From positions 20,257,433 to 20,321,432 of the forward strand of contig CATQJL010000001.1 in the NCBI GenBank assembly GCA_958299035.1: a DNA stretch of 64,000 bases. The letters run 5' to 3'. Below are positions 56,601 to 64,000 of the stretch, piece after piece. Each line of letters starts with the position of its first letter. Positions within the stretch are counted from its first letter, which is position 1. The notes under the pieces were generated by a model. The model ran no database searches. It was not told where the DNA came from and saw nothing but the letters and a program-made list of their open reading frames with translations. Source of the DNA: Cylicocyclus nassatus (Eukaryota > Nematoda > Chromadorea > Rhabditida > Strongylidae). Position numbers and translations under genes: made by a program.

Positions 56601-58085
56601 GTGATGTTAGTGAATAGTAATAGCCGCACGAAAGTAGCGGGCGACATAGAGTACTACTCAGTGTGCGACTTTAAGAAGCGGATTGTGAGGCATCTAACTT
56701 CCCATGGAATCATTTCAAACGCTCAACATGGGTTTCAAGAGGGAAAGTCAACAGTCACAGCGATGTTACATTCGCTAAATGACTGGACTCGAGCCCTAGA
56801 TGCAGGGAAAGGCATTGATGTTATTTATCTCGATTTCACTAAAGCATTTGATAAAGTCTCGTACGTTAAGCTTATAGTTAAGTTGAAAATGGTTGGAATT
56901 CATGTCGTATCTTGGATACAGGCCTTTTTGCATGAACGTTCCTTTATGATCCTGGTTAGTGAGGCTTTCTCTACTCCTAGACCCATGTTGAGTGGCGTGC
57001 CCCAAAGTGGGGTCCTTTCTGCGATATTGTTCAATATATATATATATATATATATTTATGAGCTTCCTGATCTTGTACTGAATGCTGGTGTTTCTTGTAG
57101 AGCCTTCGCTGATGACTTCAAGATCTACAGTACCAATTGTGACCGCGGTGATAAGGTAAGTTACAGGGGGCTCTAGATCTTGTGGTTAGATGATCGGAAG
57201 GAATGGCGCTTGCCCATCTCACGTGAGAAAACGAAGGTATTGTCTGTAGGGCCCAATTCGTTTGACTATTCCTACATGATAGGGCATGATGTACTTGAGT
57301 ATGTAAACGAAGTGACTGACTCAGGTTTCTTGATTAATAGCCAACTTAACTTTGAACGCTGTCAGTCAATTGCTGCAAAAGGAGCTTTTGCTGTTTACAG
57401 TTTGTTTAGAGCCTTCATGACAAATAATATTGATTTTCTTTTGCGAGCTTATAAAGTCTATATCAGGCTACTTGAATACGGGACTGTTGTTTTTAACCTT
57501 CGTAAGAGTAAGAGTATTCACGTTTTAGAAAAAGTCCAAAACAGCTTTACCAGGAAACTACTGGTAAGGAGAAATAGGTTCATATATGGTCGCTTTCCCA
57601 ATTACACCTTAAGAAATAATAAGTTGGGTCTTGAGACTCTTGCCGCTAGAAGGCGCGTATTTGATCTGGTCTATTGATCTGGTTATGGCTCATAAGATTC
57701 TGTTTGGAAGCTGCAAGCTCAATGCTTCAGACTTTTTTGAGAGGAGAAATTCCATAACCAGAGGAGGTTCGAGTAAGGTCGTTTTACAGCGACCTAGGAA
57801 AAATGTGAAGAGGGTTTTTTCTGTCAACAGAGTTACTCTTGATATTGATAAGCTTATTAGGAAAAACAACTTTCCTGTCAAGTTGGCAGTTTCGAAATAT
57901 CCTCAAGAGCTATCTATCCTCCCCTTCGTAGCATTCTTTTCTTCCTAGCTCTATCTCACTTATCATGTTTGAAGATTTGTTATTATTAATTACTGCGTTT
58001 GGTTTGTTATTGTTAATCAATTTGTTGTTTGTTTCGTTTGTTGTGTTATTCGCATAGGTGCGCCTATGTAATAAATAATAATATT
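56601..58085 (+). pseudogene. 5'-truncated CR1-like reverse transcriptase, decayed
   Basis: Begins within the RT: IISNAQHGFQEGKSTVTAML, YLDFTKAFDKVSYVKL, GVPQSGVLSAILFNIYIYIY and the catalytic AFADDFKIYS. TAG at 57174-57176 is an in-frame nonsense codon. The thumb and C-terminal part continue (SREKTKVLSVGPNSFDYS, KVQNSFTRKLLVRRN) until a 13-bp tandem duplication at 57661-57686 shifts the frame, after which MAHKILFGSCKLNASDFF follows. A TA microsatellite expansion inserts IYIYIYI into the polymerase domain. The 3' end is AATAATA-rich near 58070-58085. No endonuclease. More distant from the 22-kb element than the 50.5-kb fragment. Confidence 0.85.
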
Positions 58086-58087
58086 AT

Positions 58088-58419
58088 ACATCACGCGATT
58101 TCGGTAACCATGTGGATTAGTACTTAAACTGTGCATAAGTTATAGCAGGCGCATTTTGAGAGTACAAAAGCAGTTTTTTTATTCATCTACGAAAGTCATA
58201 CAAGCCAGACATTTGTGTTGAGCAGGCGTTACATTCAAAGACGTCTGGCAAATTGGCAAATCGCGTCCGAGTGAAATCGCGCGAAGTATGCGCGGTGCCA
58301 ATCAAAACCAAACTCCGTATGCCTCAATGAGGGCAACAGTCGTCGCTGCATTTATCCTTTATTTAGTTGGTAGTCAGATAATCCTGCAAGCCCGTGTGAA
58401 AATCTTGGGCGCTTTGTGA
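58088..58419. other. Spacer
   Basis: Contains GAGTGAAATCGCGCGAAGTA, related to the MITE at 11527. Otherwise nothing seen. Confidence 0.35.
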
Positions 58420-59538
58420 TAACCAGAGTTAAGCAAGATGTCAGGCACAAGTCTTTCGAAAACGACCTCACCCCTTCCCTCCCATGAAAGCCCTCAAACG
58501 ACCCCTTCATTCCCTCTTGACATCCGAAACCTCAGAGTGTGACATTCTGAAAGACATCATCCTTTACTAAAAAGTTTTCACATTTATGACAACTGTAAGC
58601 CCGATTTTCGGTGACTGCACTTTACAATCACACTTAACTTGACGGCCGATCTTGAATGAATGGGCCCATTGAAAGGGCCATGATTTTTTTTAGGATAGGG
58701 GCGTTCGGCTCGAAATTTCCACTGCACCAAGAAGAAGCTATGAAATACTCATACTAGGAATGGAGTGATTGCTGGATTTTGATAGCGTTGAGGGGTCAGG
58801 CGCAAATTCACGAAAGCTTAGGCAGCCTAACCTTTTGAGCGATTGCGCCTGATCAGATTAACTTTATCACGAAAAAAGCTTTTCTACCTTAGTTTCGATT
58901 CGCTAGCATAAACCTCGAAGATTCTACGTTAGATATTTGGGCTTACTTCAACTTGTTTTGGTCTTGTGGTGATCGGTGAAGTCGAAGCAATCGAGGTAGA
59001 AAACGCGGGACTAACATTTCGGCAGCACTTCTTAATCCAGTGTTTGAAAGCGATATGAAATCCAATTTCTCCATAGACTGATAAAGAGTAATACTTCGTT
59101 GTTCTTTTACTTTTGTGACCAAGTTAATCGTGTTTGAAAATCATGCTTTTTAGACGTTAAGAAGCACTAATAAACGTAATAGGTAATGGTTTGTAGGGCT
59201 CGTTGAAGTAATTTGGCCTGCCGACTAAGGAAATCAACACAATTTACACGAAAAAACTTTTTTGGTGACCTTACGGTAATTTCAAGGTAAGATGTAGAAT
59301 TGAAACTTGGCTGAGTCGTAGTCGTTAGTCGAGTAAATCAGTATGCTGTTCACGACAGTCATTTCTCTGGTGGACTTGTGAGAATTACGGTTGAGCGCTT
59401 TTCTTCTTCAACTTACTCGATCTTAGTATTTCTTTAATTTTTTGAACAAATTCGTTCCTTTACAACCCCTTCCTCTTACCCGCAATACCTCCCCCGCCCC
59501 GGTCGGGCCACGACCCCACGACCCCACGCTTTACCCTG
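58420..59538. mobile_element. hATn copy, left end missing
   Basis: ACCAGAGTTAAGCAAGATGT, CAGGCACAAGTCTTTCGAAA and TCAAACGACCCCTTCATTCC match the interior of the element at 38140. The right end CACGCTTTACCCTG is present. An internal hairpin at 58793-58852 (TCAGGCGCAAATTC and GCGATTGCGCCTGA) sits where 38140 has its own. The left terminus is lost, so no duplication can be read. Confidence 0.7.
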
Positions 59539-59651
59539 ATGTAAAATTATTACATACTATGGAACAAAACTTTATCGCAAGGTGATACTATAATTGCAAA
59601 TTTATCAGCACCGTCTATCTCCTACTACAACCGCAGCGTCTTTTATTTAAG

Positions 59652-59971
59652 ACCAGTGCGTCACCTCTGCTTCGCAGAGGTTCGCACTGGTCCTACTTTC
59701 TGTATGCCTTACTCATACCCGCATAATAGTGGTATTGGAACTCACCGCGTTATGCAGGCTATCATGGATAATTTGTAAACAGCTACTCATTCCTAGAGCT
59801 TTTTGTGTGAGATCGGTATTTTCACGTGGATGAAACTTTTCTCAGAAAAATAAATGCAAATTTGAATAAGTTTATGGACTTCTAATGGCTTGGTAGTCAC
59901 TATAACTGCAATAATCATCGTGGACTACATCTCTGTGCTGTGAAAAATTTCCTCAAATGATCATGTAAAAT
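59652..59971 (+). repeat. HPR copy 9, first part (split)
   Basis: Head ACCAGTGCGTCACCTCTGCT, then the usual sequence to GATCATGTAAAAT, where the hATn at 59972 interrupts it. It resumes at 61814. Confidence 0.8.
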
Positions 59972-60366
59972 CAGGGCCCGGCTGGGGTGGCGCTTTCACA
60001 AGCTGGATATCGTTTTTGGCCCGAAAAAGCAAAGGGGAGGTCGTATTTTGGGGTCCGGGGCGGAGCCCCGAACCCCAAAATACGACTTCCCCTTTGTTTA
60101 CCGATAAACAATGCACACTGTCCTATGAACTTAGATTCCAGCAATGTGAAGATTCTGTGCTCCGATCGCTAGCCTGCCCGCAGGCGGGAATTCAAATCGC
60201 AATTCTTGTAAGAGGAAAATAACAAAATAGGCTCGTTTTCAATGCACAAGTAACGATATGGCACCAAATTTGCTGTATAGTTGGAGGACCATAAGCACAA
60301 AAAAAGTATGAAGAATTATGAGAAACTTATGTGAATTTAAAAAATGGTAAGTGTTTTTCGAAATTA

Positions 60367-60410
60367 GGTGGCTCCCGCGCCACCTGGGAGCCACCTGGGG
60401 TGGCTCCCTG
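60367..60410. promoter_or_regulatory. Internal cluster of the terminal motif GGTGGC
   Basis: GGTGGCTCCC at 60367 and 60399, with GCCACC at 60379 and 60390 in the opposite direction. GGTGGC/GCCACC is also in both termini. The sister element at 18787 has its own terminal motif in the same arrangement at the matching place. Confidence 0.55.
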
Positions 60411-60866
60411 CTTCCCTTCACATAATTTCCCAGATTTCTTTACATAAATGTGGACTAGGTCGAGAGTATTACTATATGTTCAAATCCGCTTCCAAAACCA
60501 TCAAGCTACCGCTTCGATACAGCCCCAAATAGGGTTCACAGCGTTATGATCGGCCTCAGAAAGCGCGCTCCAATCGCAATCGGTGCACCTTGCACAGACG
60601 ACGCGGAAACTCCGAGAATTTGACTTTTTGCTTAATTGGTGATCGCTGATTGAAGCAATCTTCGCAATTTTTAAATAGATTGCTTCTTCGACGAGCCCTA
60701 CAAGGGCTCAGAAGGGCCAGAGATCATATTTGGTCGTGATGTTCTATACAAAAAGTTGTTTTTGTGATTGTGTTTCTTCAGTTTTCGGATTGTGGTCGTT
60801 CTCCGCACTTTCGCTCATTTGGGTCGTTTGTTTTCGTCGTTTTTCTTTATTCTGGTTGTTGCAGGC

Positions 60867-61420
60867 ATGCTGTCATCAAAAGTTGAGGAAATGTTTTTGA
60901 CAAGATCGAGTCGAGTAAAGTCGGTGGACCTTCATCTCACGGAAACGTGGCTATTGGCAGCTCTTTACAGTGAAAGCGTTCAGATATGGAATTACGAAAG
61001 TCAGCTGCTTCTGAAATCTTTCAAAGTAGGTTTATTTTTTTGAATTTTCATGTATTTTTGTACGTTAGGCCCCGGCCAGACTTCGCTCAAGATAGCTCAT
61101 CCAAGAATGAGTTCCTATCCCGCAAATAGTTAAGCGTTGCCAGGTGTTCTTGTACATATGCGTCGTGAAAAGGGGCCTTTGGTGTTTTTGAGCGGTTCTG
61201 GGCTGTTCAGTTGAAGTCTGGCTGGGGCCCTATGTTGCTTACTATGTTTCAATCCAGTATCTTGCGCATTCTTCAGATATGTGATTTGCCAGTGCGCGCT
61301 GCCAAGTTTATTTCACGCAGAAATTGGATTGTTCGGCTCAGATGACATGCATGTCAGAATTTTCGACTACAGCACGTCGCACTTAGGTCACCGATTTGCG
61401 GCTCATTCGGACTATCTCAG
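60867..61420 (+). pseudogene. COPB2: Captured 5' exons of a coatomer beta-prime (COPB2) gene
   Basis: Exon 1 (60867-61025) encodes RSSRVKSVDLHLTETWLLAA then LYSESVQIWNYESQLLLKSFK, the first WD40 repeat of coatomer subunit beta-prime, which forms part of the COPI coat in Golgi-to-ER transport. An intron with GTAGGT and CTTCAG borders (61026-61276) keeps phase 0. Exon 2 (61277-61420) gives ICDLPVRAAKFISRRNWIV, then after a frameshift at 61334 GSDDMHVRIFDYS and AAHSDYLR, ending at a GTAGGT donor. About 100 of some 900 residues remain. The frameshift and loss of downstream exons make it non-functional. A TTGTTGCAG acceptor 2 bases before the ATG, with no visible donor, resembles a spliced-leader site. 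It lies inside a transposable element. Confidence 0.85.
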
Positions 61421-61813
61421 GTAGGTGGAATGGTGCATTTATGCAAATATGTTATATACATGACATCGAATTTTTGCATTCGTTTCTGTACATTTGTAAT
61501 TTTTTGCTTTTTCTTTGTGTGTTTTCCTTCATTGCCTCCAATATTTTTGTGGATCAGCGAGACCCATATTTTCAACGTGTTTCTGGTCTGGACGATCCCT
61601 TACTCGACAGAGTTTACGCGATTTGATCGTCGCGATTGAATCGCGACAAGACAGCTGTTACGAGTTCATTGCATGCCAACCAGCTTGCACTTCGGGACTG
61701 TCAGGGACTTACGGGGGCCAAAAATAGGGTCAAAAGGGAAGTCGTAAGAAATTTTGACTTCAAAGGGGATATCGTTTTCAAAATCCTGAAATGCCACCTC
61801 CTGCCGGGCCCTG

Positions 61814-62202
61814 TGTAAAATCATGGGAAATTGAACATTTACGCACCTAATTCTTTTTGGCGCCATACTTGTAAAATAACCAACTTTAGCTGAATTTTTT
61901 GAGCTAAAGCCCAAAGCTTGTACATTAGCTTGTCAAACATATCCACGACTTCGCAAAAAGTTTATATACGGATTCATTTTTGCTGATCAGAATTTAAGTG
62001 GAGCCATTTTACGCGCAATCTCTAGGAGATCCACTTATCGAATCCGCTTGTGCTTTCGCACAATGGACTTTCCTGCTGCTAGGATAGCTATGCAAAATTT
62101 GGGCTCAAGAGGTTGGCTGAACCTCTCCCTACGAATTTCGTAAAGGAGAGACAGACACAAACACAAAAAAACGTAAACAACCTTTAGCCCGTTATTATAA
62201 GC
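61814..62202 (+). repeat. HPR copy 9, second part
   Basis: Resumes TGTAAAATCATGGGAAATTG, passes AATGGACTTTCCTGCTGCTA and ends GCCCGTTATTATAAGCT. Confidence 0.8.
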
Positions 62203-62640
62203 TACTAGCTGGTAGCTCCGGCCTCACCCGAGGCTCCAAATTAGTTTAGCTCACAAAACATGTAAGCTTACCCTTCTAAACTTCTTCAAAAATGCGCAAA
62301 AAGCGCTTTGAGACGACTTGCCGCATCTTCCCGACTTTGAGATAGAAATGGACTCTACCGCCCTGCTTACATGATTATGGAAAAATGATCGGTTGGAGCA
62401 TGAAAAGTTTTCATTCTTTTGGATTTGAGTAAACAAATCAATAAATCGATAAAAGGGCCCAGTAAATCGCCACGAAATTAGCCCTAAACCACCGCCGGGA
62501 TCGAAAACATAGGTGTGCAAAGGTTCAGCTCAATCGGTTCAATGGCTGGCGTTTCTATAAAGCACTAACAACCTACCGAACATCCTCACAGACATTGTGT
62601 TCAATATATATCTTTGATTCAACCGGTTTAGCTCCGTCAG
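62203..62640 (+). repeat. Diverged CSR-like repeat
   Basis: ACTAGCTGGTAGCTCCGGCC with CTCACCCGAGG as head, ATCAATAAATCGATAAAAGG in the middle, and AGGTTCAGCTCAATCGGTTC towards the end: the CSR layout but strongly diverged. It directly follows HPR copy 9. Confidence 0.5.
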
Positions 62641-63353
62641 GGCAGGCCGCTCGCGCCCGCGACGCACCTGCGTCTCTCGCGCGCGAGTGCTCTCTGATCA
62701 TTACCTAGCCTCAATTAGGTCACGAAGCCTCGCCTTTGCCGAAGCTCAGCCAGTTGAATCAATTGTATATAGATGATAGACCCTTTATTCCTTCGCGAAA
62801 AATCTTTGAAACATAGAGGCAATTGTGAAACAACAGTTTTACAAGCAAGAGCGCTCACTATTGTGGACCTTGAGCAATGCAAACGAAGAGAAACTGACGT
62901 TAGCACAGTCCCAGTATATGACTCGGGCCATGAGCTTCGATTTGATAGCTGTTTTCTGCTGATTTGTTGTCAATAGCAGTGCAAGCTGTTTGATTGATTG
63001 AAAGCAATCAATTCAAATCTACATCTTTTTTTTACTTTCGCAAGCAGTTGGAGGAATGCTGTGCAGTTTGAAACTGATCACGGCTGCAGAGATGCATTAT
63101 TTTTGCACAGGTAAATGCAGACGAAGCGAGCTTAACAACTCAGCAGTTGGCTTGTAAAAAACTCGAGGAATTCAAGTACGAAATTCATTCGAATGCAGCT
63201 TTGAATAAGTCATTCGAATGAAATATATTCATAACTTTGTTCCTTTATATGAATTTCGAATTTCATTCAATCGCGCCTTTTGTTACTCCCCGCTAAATAC
63301 ACTATATTCAAATGTTATACTAGAATAATCAAAGCTTTATTCAATTATCAAAA
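62641..63353. other. Unassigned spacer
   Basis: Starts with a short GC-rich stretch (GCCGCTCGCGCCCGCGACGC) at 62647. ATTCGAATG motifs are mirrored near 63185-63275. No gene supported. Confidence 0.35.
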
Positions 63354-64000
63354 ACCAGTGCGTCACCTCTGCTTCGCAGAGGCTCGCACTGGTTCTACTC
63401 TATATGCCTTACTTATTCTCGCTTACTAATGGCTTTGAAACTCACCGCGCAATGCTGACTATCGCGAATAAAATGTAAACAACTATTCATACTAAAAGCT
63501 TTTTTATGTAAGATCAGTGATCTCGCGTGGATGTAACATTTCGCAAAAGAAAAATGCAATTTGAATAGGTTTTGAAACTTTTTTTGGCTTGGTAGTTGCC
63601 GTAAAAACAGTAGTTATCGTGAGCTACATCTCTATGCAAAAATCTTCTCAAAAGCTCAGGTAAAACCACGGCGATTGACCATTTACGCGACCATTACTTT
63701 TTGACGTCGTTTCCGTAAAGCAGCAAACCTTTGGTCACTTTTTGGTCTAAAGTCCATGGCTTACACATCAACCTGCTAAACACATCCACGGCTTTGCAAA
63801 AAGCTTTGATACGGACCCAATTTTGCGGGCCAGAAGCCAAGTGGATCCGTTTGGCGCGCAAATTCCGAGGGACCCACTCAACGAATCCGTTCGTGCTTTT
63901 GCATGCTGGAGTTCTACCTTGGTAGCATGCGCTATTTAATGTTTGGGCTCGGGATGGTGGCTGGATCCCGCTGTATGAATTTCGTTACAGACACACACAC
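63354..64000 (+). repeat. HPR copy 10, cut by the window edge
   Basis: Head ACCAGTGCGTCACCTCTGCT, centre AAGTGGATCCGTTTGGCGCG, and the beginning of the CACACA microsatellite at the window end. Closest relative in the window is the copy at 34404. Confidence 0.8.

Larger units (their letters stand above)
59972..61813. mobile_element. hATn element carrying COPB2 exons, duplication TGTAAAAT
   Basis: Left end CAGGGCCCGGCTGGGGTGGC, right end GCCACCTCCTGCCGGGCCCTG: about 20 bp inverted repeats with two mismatches. TGTAAAAT is at 59964-59971 and 61814-61821. Removing the insert restores HPR sequence, which fixes both borders. Interior from the left: GCTGGATATCGTTTTTGGCC, a GGGTCCGGGGCGGAGCCCCG palindrome, GGCACCAAATTTGCTG, an internal motif cluster at 60367-60410, then the gene fragment at 60867-61420, then AAAGGGGATATCGTTTTC. 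No transposase. Same architecture as 18787-19493. Confidence 0.85.

Overview
The window looks like repeat-dominated nuclear DNA of an invertebrate animal, most likely a nematode. This is an inference. It rests on nematode-like COPB2 exons whose splice acceptor lies 2 bases before the ATG (as in spliced-leader genes), introns of about 50 bp in candidate genes, CR1-like retrotransposons and mariner-type MITEs. There are no prokaryotic operons, rRNA genes or CRISPR arrays. I find no convincing single-copy host gene at its native locus.

Family names used here are mine. 'mar-MITE' means non-autonomous mariner-type elements with ends such as TTAGGTTGTCCCAAAAG or CAGGGTGTCCCAAAA and TA target duplications. 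'HPR' is a repeat of about 690 bp with a terminal nested hairpin (core CCTCTGCTTCGCAGAGG) at one end and a GACA/CA microsatellite plus GCCCGTTATTATAAGT at the other. 'CSR' is a repeat of about 300 bp with a CCGGCTTCGCCCGG-type head and a CATA/GACA microsatellite tail ending in TTCAGCTTTATATATAAGAT. 'hATn' elements begin CAGGG, end CCCTG and have 8-bp target duplications.

Layout. 1-4659: seven mar-MITEs end to end. 4919-5593: HPR. 5741-10735: decayed mar-MITEs, one split by an inverted pair of Penelope-like fragments with GIY-YIG-type coding remnants. 11.2-13.0 kb: small MITEs, a CSR copy and a mar-MITE. 14.4-15.3 kb: a TIR element carrying a tRNA-like module (inverted second copy at 45.1-46.0 kb). 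17.5-18.3 kb: HPR copies. 18.8-19.5 kb: an hATn element with two exon-like segments. 21.3-26.4 kb: an apparently full-length CR1-like retrotransposon with intact ORF1 and ORF2. 27.4-30.2 kb: a 2.7-kb foldback inserted in an HPR. 30.7-31.9 kb: a head-to-head CSR array. 32.2-35.1 kb: a chain of HPRs. 35.7-38.1 kb: foldback elements. 38.14-39.90 kb: an hATn with a nested HPR. 44.8-49.4 kb: a CSR split by the tRNA-like element and by a 3.35-kb hATn, which itself holds a MITE and a 1.4-kb foldback. 50.5-51.4 and 56.6-58.1 kb: decayed reverse-transcriptase fragments. 52.4-54.8 kb: a TIR-bounded segment containing a possible four-exon gene. 58.4-59.5 kb: another hATn. 59.65-62.2 kb: an HPR split by a 1.84-kb hATn carrying captured COPB2 exons. 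63.35 kb to the end: an HPR.

How the parts work together. The full-length CR1-like element is the only plausible self-mobilising unit. Every TIR element lacks a recognisable transposase and would depend on proteins encoded elsewhere. Nesting gives a relative insertion order. The hATn families share a design in which a short motif next to the terminal repeat is repeated in an internal cluster, and at least one of them has picked up host gene exons.
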